Shown here: in pieces, positions 48,502 to 60,225 of the stretch
Numbering within the stretch: the stretch's first letter is position 1
Layout: the number at the start of each line of letters is the position of its first letter
From: Marchantia polymorpha subsp. ruderalis
Taxonomy: Eukaryota > Streptophyta > Marchantiopsida > Marchantiales > Marchantiaceae
Direction of reading: 5' to 3'
Assembly (NCBI GenBank): GCA_037833965.1
Contig: AP031359.1
Span: forward strand, 1,484,001 to 1,548,000
Length of the DNA: 64,000 nt
The notes under the pieces: generated by a model
The model's database searches: none
What the model was told of the DNA's origin: nothing
The model's input: only the letters and a program-made list of their open reading frames with translations
Position numbers and translations under genes: made by a program

Positions 48502-49479
48502 CAGATTCCTCATTGAATGTCACTTGAGACGTCTTCAATCTGTCCCAAAGGTCTACAATCACCTTCCGCGCATTGTTAATGTCAACATGAAGGTCCTTGC
48601 ACTCTAGCTCCTTCTGCGTACAAAGACTCTTCTCAGCCGCTAAACTTCTTCAAAGTTCTGCACACTCCAACTCCTTTGCCCAAAGTTGCTCTTCTTGAGC
48701 CTGCAATGTAACTGTCATGGTCGCACACTCAAAAGTTAAGATTGCAACTCTTTCTGCTACCTCCTCAGCTACTGCCACCTTTGCCTTTGTCCTACTCCGC
48801 ACTAACTCTACATAGGATCCTGCTAACTCTGGCTTCACAGACTTCATCATCTTTCCATCTAAGTATTTGACTAGGGGAACTATTCTATCACTCAAATGAT
48901 CAGCTAAACTAAACTCTGCCGTCTTCGGCTCCTTGGCCAAAGTCCCTTCGCCGCAGTCAAAATCAACTGTACCCGAAGACACCTGACATGAAAGCATCGT
49001 TGGTTGCTCCGCGACAGTCCTCTTTACTTCTGCCACCACTTGTTTTAAAAATTCTTTGACCAATTTTTGACCCACCGCCGGCTCTTCCAACTCTGTAGGC
49101 ATATCTGAAGTTATCTTACCCAAAGGCCGAAGATCTTTGGCTGAAGGCGCTGATGGTTGTTCCGAAGGCCAAAGACATTGATCCAAAGTCTCCGTCTTGG
49201 TCTCATCTTCCCATTCTTTCCCTTCCTCCAACGGGCCATCCATAAGCACATTTGAAGGTCACCACTCCGAACGCCGAAGTTCCTTCGCCAAAGGTCATTT
49301 GTCGTCTGTTTCGGCTTGATGTGCTTCCACTTAAGCCCATTTTGCCGAAGTCAATTGATGCTGCAAAGTTGCTTTGCTACACTCTATACTATCCTCTTAC
49401 TCTCTTTGTCGGCGTTGTGCCTTCATCTTACTACGACAATGTGTACTCGTTGCTTTCATCCGCGTAAGAACTGGTCTCT
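48502..49479 (-). repeat. ORFx LTR fragment, layer 0 (coiled coil and linker part)
   Basis: Minus-strand ORFx sequence starting abruptly at the end of B's truncated LTR, in the coiled coil (RLKTSQVTFNEE). An open piece at 49249-48650 reads ADHLSDRIVPLVKYLDGKMMKSV and SYVELVRSRTKAKV, then heptads with QAQEEQLWAKELECAEL; upstream are linker units with CCGAAGG-type repeats. It is interrupted at 49480 by a solo LTR and resumes at 59776 and 63133. The C-terminal half of this ORFx is lost at the 48501/48502 junction. Confidence 0.7.
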
Positions 49480-49985
49480 TGTGGTAGTGCAGTTTTTTTG
49501 TTTTTTCAAAAATAGAGTAGTTAGGACGGAAAATCCATGCAGGTTTTAACTTTTAAGGTAGTAGTAATTAGATTAGAGGAGAATAAGCCTATTTACTATA
49601 GATGCAAAGTAGGAATAGGAAGCCCGAAGGATCGTCAGTAGAAGCGATCGGCCTTCGGAGGTTGATGAGGTTCTAATTCAAAGGAACGGATCGGGAAGAC
49701 TCAAGTAGTGATAGGAGGTACAAAGATCTAGCTTTTCCAAATACCTAGATGATGACCTTGGAGTTCCCTTGGGGACCCAAGCGGCAAAGGATCCCAAGGA
49801 AAGTAAAAAATACGCCGCACGGGAAAGAAGTTTGAATGGCGCACCTTCAATTTGCACGAGTTGGGCAGGCCGTTGCGACGGCAGGTTACACTCGAGGGAA
49901 GCGAGTTGGTTTCCACATTCCACAAATGCATTATCGCAATTTACGAGAGATCAGGATATGGAAGCTCGAACGAGAGGAAGCAGCT

Positions 49986-50570
49986 ATGGCATGTTCGATT
50001 CGATTAACCGCTCCGAAAGTTCTTGAGGCTGGATTGAGAGTTTATTGTTGTAACTTGATCCTCGTGAAGATGGACTTTTTGCTCTGGGGCTGGAATTGAG
50101 TGAGCGCAGCGATAGTGCAAGAGTGGGACAAGAGTGGTTTACCGAAGCCACCATGCTATTGAGAAAATCTCAAGACTTGGCAAATTTGGGATTGGAAGAA
50201 AGTCCTTAAGGGCTGCGCAGGTGACGATTGCGACCTTACCTTTGACAATGAGAGTGTCAAGGTAACACGAGAGGAGGAAAAGTCCTACGCAGCTTTGTTT
50301 TAGGGCACACCGGCAAGAATGGAGATCGGATTATTTGGTAACACAATTGGTTCAGAAGAAATATGGCGATGACGTTAATGCAGATCCTTTGACCTGATCG
50401 AACCACTTATATGATGACTTGGCAGGTTGGGTTTGTGGAACGAGCATAGCAAGGAGATCGTATTCACTGGGCGCGCATCTTCTGGACTGCTACTATGCAA
50501 CACATCGGGCTAGTTCTAGGAGGATCAGGCAATTACTTGTCCCCGTTCTTGGATAATTTCTATAGGGGTA
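49986..50570 (+). pseudogene. ORFx in solo LTR 4, segment 1 (N-terminal)
   Basis: ATG at 49986 (MACSIRLTAPKVLEAG) runs to KMDFLLWGWN followed by TGA at 50097-50099, the codon also mutated to a stop in B's 3' LTR. The rest of the domain is readable with further stops (VSAAIVQEWDKSG, MTWQVGFVERA, IHWARIFWTAT) until FYRG at 50570, where solo LTR 2 interrupts. Confidence 0.6.
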
Positions 50571-51073
50571 TGTAATGACAGAAAAATACCAAAATGGAGC
50601 ATAATGGTACAGATCCGATTCCACGAGGACAGAAACAACCACAAAAGTCATGATTTGTCACAAAATAGCATTCTATTAAAGAGTTTCACTTCTTAGGCCA
50701 ATGCCACTCCTAGAAGACACTACCCAGCTAGAGCCGAAGACCCGCAGAGTAGTGCATAACCACACTCATAGCCTGAAACTATTCCAAACAACGCCTGTAG
50801 GAATCGCTTGCAACTCCACACTTATATTTCAGGAGGAAAACTTCCTAGCATTGCATACATCTCAACTCACTAACCCGAATACTCAGACCCAAATTTGCTT
50901 AAATTCCAAGGAGCCTCGACTACTCAGGACATTTGAGCTGAATACTCACAACCCCTGATGCGGTAACTTTGACAAACAGGAGCGCACCGTGCCCAATGCC
51001 TGGATCACACACCAGCACACAGACACAGTGGATACAGATTTACAATCAAGACAAGCCAATTAACAGAAAAGTT

Positions 51074-51104
51074 CCCAAATGAAAGAGCCTTGGGCCTCTT
51101 TATT
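51074..51104 (-). promoter_or_regulatory. AATAAAG plus hairpin module, solo LTR 2
   Basis: On the minus strand TGAATAAAGAGGCCCAAGG overlaps the ORFx stop, followed by a weaker CCCAAGG/TTTGGG stem. Confidence 0.45.
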
Positions 51105-53674
51105 CACAATGGCAACTCTTGAATCTCAACTGCCTAAGGCGAATCGATCTCAGGAGCTGTGCCGTCCGATGTAATGGTTATGGCGTCGTCTAAACTACCC
51201 TCTACTCCTAGTCTACGCAACACGTTTACAATCTCTACTTCTACATTCTGGCGCGCCTCATTCAATCCCTCTGAAAATGTATTAACTAACTCTACAATCT
51301 GTTTGTATCTTGCGGATCTGCTGGTCTACACGCTCATCAGCCGTCGCTCTAGTGAATCTAACTTCAAACACTTCACCGATTGCAATCCTCACATTGCAAA
51401 TCCGTTGAGGCATTTCTTTAACCGCAATTTCATCTCGTTGATTGACTCGTCCCGCAGTTGACGGTAGGCCTCCTCTACCTTCTCCATTCTCCTTTGCGAC
51501 TCTTGAAATCTCATCTCTGCCTTTTCTAACAGCTCCCGTAACCGTCGGCAGTCAGATTTCACTTTTAATTTACGTTCGACCTCCGAAGACTTGGCCGACT
51601 CGCAATCTGCCAATTTCTTGGCCCAATTCGCCAATTCCTCCTCGTGCTTCTAGTTTCCGCCGATAGACTTCCTGATAGCTCCTCCGCACATCGGAATTTC
51701 ATTTCACACTTCGCTTCAATCTCCAAAATTTTGCTACAAAGATCTTCTTCCGCCGTCTTCGCCTCTACAATTTTGCCCCAAAGTTCTTCGGCAATACGAA
51801 CTTCTTCAGCTCTTCGGCCCTCCAACTTAGCAAGTTCCTCGATGTAATTCTTCTCTCGCTTCTCCGCTGTGGTGATCAACCGCTCCGACCTTTTGACTGC
51901 TGCATCGTAAGCTTCTCTGGATTTCTCCAATCTCGCCATCAAATCCACTGTTACTTTCTGTGCATTCTCATTAGAAATACAAAGTCCTTCACAGGTTTCT
52001 TCTAACTCTGCACATCGCCCGGTTCCCTTCTCTAGATTCAACTGCAGCACTTCACACTCAGTTTCCTTCTCTCGAAGCTAGGCTTCTCGCTCCCGCAATG
52101 TCTCCTTCACTGCCGCGCACCCGGTTGACAAGGTTGCATCTCGCTCCCGTGTCAATGCAGTCGCGGAATTCCACTCCCTCTTTACTGCAATTGCTCTTTT
52201 GAGCTTCGTCTTGTTCCTAATCATCTATACATAGAATCCTGGCTCCTTTGATACGGCATACTTCCCTCTCTTCCCATCCAAATACTTCAACAACGGAACT
52301 ACACTATCCTGCAAGAATTCAGGAAATGTAACTTCCAACACCTTCGCATCTTCGCCCAAAGCTTTTTTCTCTTCTTCGGGTCTCACCTCTTCCACCAAAG
52401 ATGTCGGCAAGGTAATGCCATCGGCCTCTACCACCGTTCCTCCAATCCGTGCAACAACCTGCTCCAGAATCTCCTCGCTCAAAGTGGACTCCTTCTCCAG
52501 ATCCTCGTTCATCTTAAGTTGTGGTGTTTCTTCACCCCACACAAACCGTGTCTGCTCCGAAGATAGAGAAATCGAACTTATCAACTCCGTTCCCTCCTTC
52601 AAAGATTCTGCCGGTATGTCTGTTGAAACTTCGATTGTCACCCCCAAAGTTCCTCCTATCTCCACAGGCCGCGTCACCTCGCTAGCTGCGACTTCCTATG
52701 TGTTCATATTTGGTGTAACTGTCTTCTCTACGCTGCTGTCCGACACTTCAGCTGTCACCATTCTCCGATTCGCCCTCTTCTTTGGTCTTGCGTGTGCTCT
52801 CGGCTGCCTCGCTCCATCTACATCCATGTCCATCCTTCTTACTTCGTGGGCCAATTCTTCCTCCTCATCACTCACTACCTTCCTTCTCTTCGCCAATCGT
52901 CTTTCTAGCTTCTCTTGCCTCTACACCACGTCCACCTGAACTGGTCCTCGGGCTGTCGTATGTGTTGGGATTGAGGGAGTTCGGTTCTCGTCTTCGGTCC
53001 CTTCACTGGACTCGGCTGTCAAGATTTCCCGCTCTTTCAAAAATTGCTTCTCCTCCTCCCTCGTAAGCAACCCCATTCCTCGATAGAAATTCACCAGAAA
53101 AAGAGTGATGTGATTGGTCAAAGGTCCCGTCCACCGGGAGCCCGCATTCACACAAACAAGATCGTAAAAGATCCTTGCCGAATGTACTCGCTGTCCCTTC
53201 AGGATGCGTTCAAAGAACCCTACTTTCCAAACCGTCACATAAGTCGTGCGCGCCGGCTGCAAGATGTGCATAATTCCCAAAGCGATCGACCTTCTCTTCG
53301 GATCTTTATAATCGACAGTCTTCCATCCGTTAGTCCCCTGTCTTCCAGACTCGAAGAGAGGCCCGTAAGAGAATTTCTCACCGCGTGTAAGTCCTACGCT
53401 ATTCTTTTCAAATAAAAGATCTCCGTCGCTACCCGCACACGGTCCCCTTACCTTTGTCCAATTCTTGATGGTCCACAACATAGGATTACCGCGGAGCTCC
53501 TTGCCTTTGGTCGTGCTCTTGTCCATTACCTCCTTGCAGATACTCGCCGAGACGCAATTCCAATTCCACAAAAAGAATTCAAGCCGCAATTCACTCAGCT
53601 CGCGTCTGAAGGGTCGCAATACTTTGTAAGGCACCTTTAAGGAACCTCATCTTCTCACTCTTCTTGGGCGCCAT
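51104..53674 (-). pseudogene. ORFx in solo LTR 2, nearly complete
   Basis: ATG 53674-53672 (MAPKKSEK); a deletion of about 8 bases just after it shifts the frame relative to the copy at 55705. The domain is then open from 53634 to 52921: FFLWNWNCVSASICKEVMDK, GNPMLWTIKNWTKVRGPCAG, EKNSVGLTRGEKFSYGPLF, NGWKTVDYKDPKRRS, WKVGFFERILKG and LVNFYRGMGLLTREEEKQF. The linker has ARPKKRANRRM and VTAEVSDSS (52800-52740), then LQDSVVPLLKYLDGKRGKY (52310-52250), and the coiled coil (52050-51389) with KLRVKKCLNGFAM-type end. Stops such as the one after PGFYV break it. It ends at TGA 51106-51104. Best non-B copy for defining the family. Confidence 0.75.
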
Positions 53675-54098
53675 GTCTTTAATTTGCGTTTCGCTACTCG
53701 CGAGTTGGGTTGATTTTGCTTCCTATCTCTCTTGCTCGTTCTTGCTCGATATCGCAATGTCGGCGCGAAGTCTCCTCATACTGCCTTTATCTTCAAAGCC
53801 CTAACATTGCCTTCTTCCGTGCCTAGTAGAACTCCCGACGCGTGCAAACGTTGTCCGGCCCGTTGCGTGATTTGAAATTGATTCTGATGTCTTTGCCAAA
53901 GACGTAGCTCTTCGCACGTCCATAAAAGACTGCGCCGAAGACACGAAGATCCGAAGATCTTCGGACGTAGACAAATTCGAACAAATTCTATCATTTTTCC
54001 TCACGAGCTGCTCATTCTAACTCTAACAACTACTTTTTAGACAAATATCTTTTAGTTTTGTTGATTTTTAAAGAAAAACAAAAAAACTAGGCACCACA

Positions 54099-55290
54099 AG
54101 GTTTGGGGTTGTTAACTGCTGAAAAGAGGAGGGAGTTCTCGATGCAAACTCATGCGCAGGAAGGAGAAGAGGTAGTGAGTGCCAATGAGGTCAATACGGA
54201 TTTAGAGGACAAGCAAATTAGTTTGCCTCCGAAGAGAATAGAACGACATAGGGGTAGACATGAATCACGACCACGGAAGAGAAGGAGGACTCATGAGGTC
54301 GCTGTGTATGAAGAACGTGTGCGTTGGGCAACTCCCATCAAGTTGAAATCACCCAATTCTCGGGCCAGATCGAAGATGAAAGCAAGGCAATTGATACAAG
54401 AAGCAGACAGCAGCACAGAGAGTATGGCTGATGCGTCGCAAGGGCGTTCCACTCCAGAAGCAGGAGTAGAGTTGAATAGGATGAGAGAGAAGGAAGCACT
54501 AGTGGAGAAGGACCTTCGGACTTCTGCGGTGAGCCCTACGCCAATAATGTCAAGCCGAGCTACGAGGAAAGAGAAAGGTAAAGCTATCATGACGGAGGAA
54601 GTACCTCCGGGAGGAGATAAAGTTCCTTCAGTGGGTATTAGGATGAAGGCCCCTTTGGAGAGACCAGTGTTGGCAGTATCATCGGACACTGAGGAAGACC
54701 CTGTGGCCCTGGAGAAGGTTGCTGAGAGGGTTGTAGAAGACGTAGTAGGAGAAGCGTTTGCACCACAGAAGGTGGTGTCACCACGGACGTCCATTAGGAC
54801 AGTCATATTGGAGCCGGGCGAAAATCCTTCGGCAGAGGAGACACAGTCGTAAGTACTTAGTGCCGTTGACGTTTTGTGTGAGTAGGTGCTTCCCTTACTC
54901 TAGTATCTTGACCGCAAGCGTGAAAAGTATACAGGAACTACCACCAATGGATCTTACGTGGAGCTAGTGCGTAATAGGTTGCGGGCAAAGGTGGCGGCGC
55001 TTCCGCAGCTGCAGCAAAGGAAGTCAAAACAGGAAACACATGCGAAGTACGAGGTATTTCAAAAAAGATTGGCCGAGGAAGTCAAAAAGCGGAGGTATTC
55101 AGAAAAGACCTGTGAAGGTCTTCGTGAGGATATTGAGAATGCCAAGTGTGCGATAGTAGATCTCCAGAATAGGCTGGAGGCATCTCGGACCGCCAATAAC
55201 GTTGAATTGCAAAGGGTTGATGAATTGACAACAGTATTGGAGAAGAAAGAATAAGAGCATGCAGTCGAGGTGGCAACAAAGATGAAGGAT
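54099..55290 (+). pseudogene. ORFx in solo LTR 4, segment 2 (linker and coiled coil)
   Basis: Continues segment 1 after solo LTR 2: MGLLTAEKRREFSMQTHAQ, an open linker to 54852 with ESRPRKRRRTHE (NLS-like), ARSKMKARQL and VLAVSSDTEED, then stops, YLDRKREKY and MELVRNRLRAKV, and a coiled coil (54958-55254) with ENAKCAIVDLQNRLEASR. Interrupted at 55290 by solo LTR 3. Confidence 0.65.
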
Positions 55291-55704
55291 TGTGGGGCCT
55301 ATTTATTTGTTTTTCTTTAAAAATTAACAAAACATAAACATATTTGTGTAGAAGATAAGTATATGAGTTGGAAAGAGTAGATTTATAGGAGTTATGATAG
55401 GATTAGTTAGAATTCGTCTACGTCCGAAAACTTCGGATCTTTGGCGCAGTCTTTTATGGACGTACAAAGAGCTGCGTCTTCGGCGAAGACATCGGAATCA
55501 ATTTCAAATCATGCAACGGACCGGACGATGTTCGAACGCGTCGGGAGTTCTACGAGGCGCAGGAGAAGGCAATGTTAGGGCTTCAAAGGTAAAGGCAGTA
55601 CGAGGAGACTTTGCGCCGACATTGCGATAACAAGCAAGAACGAGTGAGAGAGAGAGAAATGGCAATCGAGCCAACCCGCGATTAGCGAAACGCAAATTGA
55701 AGAC

Positions 55705-58218
55705 ATGGCGCCCAAGAAGAGTGAGAAGGTGAGGAAATTGGTTTCCTTAAAGGTGCCTTACGAGGAATTGAGACTCTTCAGACACGAGTTGAAGGAACTA
55801 CGGCTTGAATTCCTCTTGTAAAATTGGAATTGCGTCTCAACAAGTATCTGCAAGGAAGTTATGGACAAGAGCACGGTCGAAGGCAAGGAGCTCTGCGGTA
55901 ATCCCATGCTGTGGACTATCGAACATTGGACGACGGTACTGGGAACCTGTGCGGGCAGCGAAGAAGATCTGCTGTTTGAGAAGAATAGCGTAGGACTTAC
56001 GCGCGGTGAGGAATTCTCTTACGGCCTCTCTTCGAGTCTGGAAGACAGGGAACGAATGAATGGAAGACTGTCGATTACAAAGATCCAAAGAGAAGAGCGA
56101 TCGCGTTGGGGATCATGCACATCTTACGGCTGGCGCGCACGACTTATGTGAGGGCCTGGCAAGTAGGATTCTTTGAACGCATTTTGAAGGGACAGCGCGT
56201 TTATTGGGCAAGGATCTTTCACGATCTTGTCTAGGTAAAAGCAGGCTTCCGGTGGACGGGACCTTTGACCAATCACATCACTCCCTTTCTGGTGAATTTC
56301 TATCGAGGGATGGGATTGCTTATGAGGGAGGAGGAGAAACGATTTCCGAGAGAGCGGGAAATCCTGACGGCTGAGTCCAGTGAAGGGACTGAAGACGAGA
56401 ACCGACTCCCCTCAATCCCAACACACACAACCGCTCGAGGACCAGTGCAGGTGGACGTGGTTCAAAGCCAAGAGCAGCCAGAGAGACGATTGGCAAAGAG
56501 AAGGAAGGTTGTGAGTGATGACGAGGAGAAATTGGCCCACGAGGTAAGAAGGATGGATTTGGATGTAAGTGGAGCCAGGTAGCACAGAGTTCGCGCAAGA
56601 TCAAAGAAGAGGGCGAAACGGAGGATGGTGATAGTTGAGGTGTCGGACAGTAGTGTGGAGAAGACTGTGGCACCAATTGTAAACACATCCAAAGTCGCAG
56701 CTAGCGAGGTAATGCGACTTGTGGAGATAGGAGTACCTTCGGAGGTGTCAATCGAAGTTCCGGCAGACATACCGGCAGAACCTTTGAAGGAGGGAACGGA
56801 ATTGGTAAGGCTGATTTCTCTGTCTTCAGAGCAAACACGGTCTGCGCAGGGCGAAGGGACACCAGAGATGAAGATGAACAAGGACCTGGAGAAGAAGTTT
56901 ACTTTGAGCGAGGAGATTTAGAAACAGGTTGTTGCACAGGTAGGAGGAACGGTGGTAGAAGCCGAGGGCATTACACTGCCGACATCTCCGGTGGAAGAGA
57001 TGAGACTCGAATAAGGGAAGAAGACTTCGGGCGAAGATGTGAAGACATTAGAAATTACATTTCATGAATTCTTGCAGTATAGTGTAGTTCCATTGTTGAA
57101 GTACTTGGACGGAAAGAGAGGGAAGTATGCTGTAACGGAGGAGCCAGGATTCTATGTACCAATGATTAGGAATAGGACGAAGCTCAAGAGTGCGGTTGCA
57201 GTAAAGAGGGAGTGGGAGTCCGCAACTGCATTGGTGCGAGAGCAAAAGCCCAGCTTCGGGAGAAGAAAACTAAGTGCAAAGTACTCCAGCTGAATCTAGA
57301 GAAGGAATCTAGGCGTTGTGTAGAGTTGGAGGAGACCTGTAGAGGACTTCGTACCTCCAATGAGAATGTCCAGAAGGTAACAGTGGATTTGGTAGCGAGA
57401 TTGGAGAAATCCAGGGAAGCTTACGAAGCGGCAAGCAAAAGATCGGAGCTGCTGATCATTACTGCGGAGAAGCGAGAGAAGATGCACATCGAGGAACTTG
57501 CTAAGTTGGAGGCCCGAAGAGCCGAAGAAGTTCGTATCGCCGAAGAACTTCGGGGCAAACTCGTAGAGGCGAAGACGGCGGAGGAAGGTCTTCGTAGCAA
57601 AATTTCGGAGATTGAGGCAAAGTGCAAAAAGGAATTTTGACGTGCGGAGGAGCTATTAGCAAGTCTGTCGGCGAGAAACCAGAAGCACGAAGAAGAATTG
57701 AAGGATTGGGCCAGGAAATTGGTGGATTGCGAATCGACCATGTCTTCGGAGGTCAAATGTAGATTAAAGGTTGAATCTGACTGCCGACGGTTACAGAAGC
57801 AGATAGGAAAGGCGGAGATGAGATCGGAAGAGTCACAAAGGAGAATGGAAAAGGCAGAGGATGCCTACCGTCAGCTGCAGGAGGATTCAACCGACATGTT
57901 GAGATTGCGGTTAGAGAAGTGCTTGAACAGGTTCGTGATGTGGGGATTGGATTCGGTGAAATGGTTGAAGCTAGATCTACTCGAGCGACGGCTGATGACC
58001 AGCAAAATTGCACGGCACAAACAAATTGTAGAGTTAGTTAATTATTTTCAGAGGAATTGAATGAGGCGCGCCAGAATGTAGAATTGGAGATTGTAAACGT
58101 GTTGTGTAGATTAGGAGTAGAGAGAAGTTCAGAGGATGCTGTAACTGCTACGTCGGACGGCACAATCCCTGAGGCCGATTCTCCTCAGGCGGTTGATATC
58201 CTAGATTTGCCATTGTGA
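55705..58218 (+). pseudogene. ORFx in solo LTR 3
   Basis: ATG 55705 (MAPKKSEKVRKLVSLKVPYEEL). A stop lies before NWNCVSTS (55819-55821), then the frame is open to SYGL near 56030 and broken by indels. Further pieces: LVNFYRGMGLLMREEEKRF, RLAKRRKVVSDDEE and MVIVEVSDSS, LQYSVVPLLKYLDGKRGKY (57039-57293), a long coiled coil (57212-57640, 57698-58060) with RLRLEKCLNRFVMWGL, and the end LDLPL followed by TGA 58216-58218. Close relative of the solo LTR 2 copy. Confidence 0.7.
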
Positions 58219-58247
58219 ATAAAGAGGCCCAAGGCTCTTTCCTTGGG
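58218..58247 (+). promoter_or_regulatory. AATAAAG plus hairpin module, solo LTR 3
   Basis: AATAAAG 58218-58224 overlaps the last base of the ORFx TGA. Seven-pair stem CCCAAGG (58228-58234), loop CTCTTT, CCTTGGG (58241-58247). Confidence 0.5.
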
Positions 58248-58740
58248 GGCCTTTTCTGTCTATTGGCTTGTCTCAAATGTCATTCTGTCTTCGCTGTGTG
58301 TGATCCAGACATTGAGCACAAGGCAATCCTGGTTGTCGAAGTTACCGCATCGGGAGTTGTGAGTTTTCAGCTTGGATGTCTTGGGTAGCCTGGGGTTACT
58401 GCAGGATTTAAGCAAGTTTAAGGTCTGAGTATTTGGGTCAGTGTGTTGAGATTTATGCAGTGCTGGGAAGTTTTCCCCCTGAAATATAAGTGTGGGATCG
58501 CTTGCGATTCTCACAGGCATTGTTTGGAAAAGTTTCTGGTTGTGAGTGAGGTTATGCATTACTCTGTGGGTCTTTGGCTCTAGCTGGGTAGTGTCTTCTG
58601 GGAGTGGCATTGGCCTAAGAAGTGAAACTCTTGAATAGAATGCTATTTTGTGACAAATCGTGACTTTTGTGGTTGTTTCTGTCCTTGTGGGAACGGATCT
58701 GTACCATTATGCTCCATTTTGGTATTTATCTGTCATTACA

Positions 58741-59246
58741 AGGATCTTATAGAGTGCAAAGCTGCTAGGATCTCAGACTTGGAATTGATAGAGAAGCTGG
58801 AAGCTCAGTGCAGTGAGTTGAGGTCTCAACAGACGCAAGCCGAGGAGTAGTTTACGAGATGGAGACAAGATTGTCGGAGACAGAAGAGAAGAATTGACTG
58901 TTATCAGGGCAAACGGATGACGCCGTGAGGGTGAACCGGTGTCTGCGAGGGTTTGTATTATGGCAGGTCAAGACGCATAAATGGTTGCAGTTACGAGATC
59001 TTGAGTGCCGTGCAACTGCAATGATAGCGAGTAGTGTTAGTGGGAAGCGTTGGTTAGCCAAGAAGTTGGATGCGTTTCTTACAAGTTCGCGCGACGTGAT
59101 GTTGAACTTGGAGTTTGAGCTGGTGGCTGTTTTGCAAAGGTAAGGTTTGGATCGGAAGTTGGACCGGAAGGCAACTGCCAACTCCGCAGATGTTATGCAT
59201 GTTCGGAGCTCGCATTAGAGCAAATGATAGCTCGGAGTTAGTTAAG
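58741..59246 (+). pseudogene. ORFx in solo LTR 4, segment 3 (C-terminal)
   Basis: Continuation after solo LTR 3: DLELIEKLEAQCSELRSQQ (58770-58850), then RVNRCLRGFVLWQVKTHKW, LQLRDLECRATAM and KKLDAFLTSSRDVMLNLE (58925-59143), the conserved C-terminal block, with a frame change after AVLQR. Confidence 0.65.
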
Positions 59247-59273
59247 AATAAAGAGGACCAAGGCATTGGCCTT
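59247..59273 (+). promoter_or_regulatory. AATAAAG plus hairpin module, solo LTR 4
   Basis: AATAAAG 59247-59253, stem AAGGC (59260-59264), loop ATTG, GCCTT (59269-59273). Confidence 0.5.
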
Positions 59274-59775
59274 AAGGGACTTTTCTCGATTTTAGTTTTC
59301 TCAGTTTTGAAGTCTACACTCTCTGCGCGTCTGTGTATTGAGTGTTTTGTCACCGCGCGAGAAGTACTTCGGTTTGTCGAAGATACCGCATCCAAGGTAG
59401 TAACCCAATTCGAATGTTCTATATAGCGATTGGCTAGGATGAGAATTTAAGCAAGTTCGCAATTGGTAGCTACGTGCAGATCTTGAGTGTACACTTTGGG
59501 AATTTCCCCCCCCCCCTGAATACTAAGACAAGATCGTGATCGAGCTTTGTGATGCTACATTTGAAAATTTCAGGAGTGATGTGTGTATTACCCTGCATTG
59601 TGTGTCCTTTGAGTTGAACACCTGCAGAACTTCTGGGAGTGACAGTGGCATGAGAATTCAAACTCCTCAATAGACTGTTAAATACGTGATACTTGGTACT
59701 CTTTGTGTTGTTTTTGTTCTCAAGGAATTGGATCTTTACCATTATGCTTCATTTTGGTATTTATCTGTCATTACA

Positions 59776-59812
59776 TCTCCTTGTCCGCGATCCACTACTT
59801 CCAAAGTCAAAG
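59776..59812 (-). repeat. 37-base island of the layer-0 LTR
   Basis: The only sequence between solo LTR 4 and solo LTR 5. It carries one half of each target duplication (TCTCC and CAAAG) and links the layer-0 fragments at 49479 and 63133. Confidence 0.7.
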
Positions 59813-60225
59813 TGTGGTGTACAATTTTTTTGAATTTTAGATAAAGGAGTAAATTTGAAGTGTATTGGATGTAGATTATCTACATATAGGTCCATAATTG
59901 TTGGAGTTAGAAGATATAAAGGCAATTGAGTAATCAGAAGTAAGGTTGGATAAAATTTGCCTTCGGAGCCTACCGGCGAAGATCTTTGGACTTTGGCGCA
60001 CATATCTTCGGCGATGTAGTAGGCAGATCTTTGGCAAAAACGACTTCTAAAATTTGAATTTGCCAGGGACCGGACAAGAACTACCAGCATTGCAAGTGCC
60101 AATTTGCGCGCATGCAAGGACCATTAGGGCGTCGAGGGTAAGAACGCAAAGTGGGCACTTCACGCCGACATTGTGCGAGAGAGAGAATTGGAATCGGAGA
60201 CATCAAAGACTACCTAGCAGGAGAT

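Larger units (their letters stand above)
50571..54098 (-). repeat. Solo LTR 2, inside solo LTR 4
   Basis: Complete 3528-base LTR, minus strand TGTGGTGCCTAGTTTTTTTG... to ...TCTGTCATTACA. It interrupts the FYRG/MGLLT codons of ORFx in solo LTR 4. Flanks are GGGTA (50566-50570) and AGGTT (54099-54103), only three of five matching, so the duplication has decayed. Upstream of ORFx about 420 bases of U3; downstream about 530 bases. Confidence 0.82.
55291..58740 (+). repeat. Solo LTR 3, inside solo LTR 4, TSD AGGAT
   Basis: Complete 3450-base LTR, TGTGGGGCCTATTTATTTG... to ...TCTGTCATTACA, flanked by perfect AGGAT repeats (55286-55290 and 58741-58745). It sits in the coiled coil of the host ORFx, whose reading resumes at DLIECKAARISDLEL. 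ORFx lies 414 bases in. Confidence 0.9.
49480..59775 (+). repeat. Solo LTR 4 (outer), split by two later solo LTRs
   Basis: Starts TGTGGTAGTGCAG at 49480, ends TCTGTCATTACA at 59775. Removing the insertions at 50571-54098 and 55291-58740 leaves about 3.3 kb, the usual size. Flanks read TCTCT (49475-49479) and TCTCC (59776-59780), a four-of-five target duplication. The flanking sequence on both sides is the same minus-strand ORFx LTR. Confidence 0.8.

Noticed and set aside
59508-59521. C-run near the end of solo LTR 4 as a polypurine tract on the minus strand
   Set aside because: It belongs to the CCCCCTGAA block found in every LTR copy about 250 bases before the LTR end, and no LTR starts beside it.
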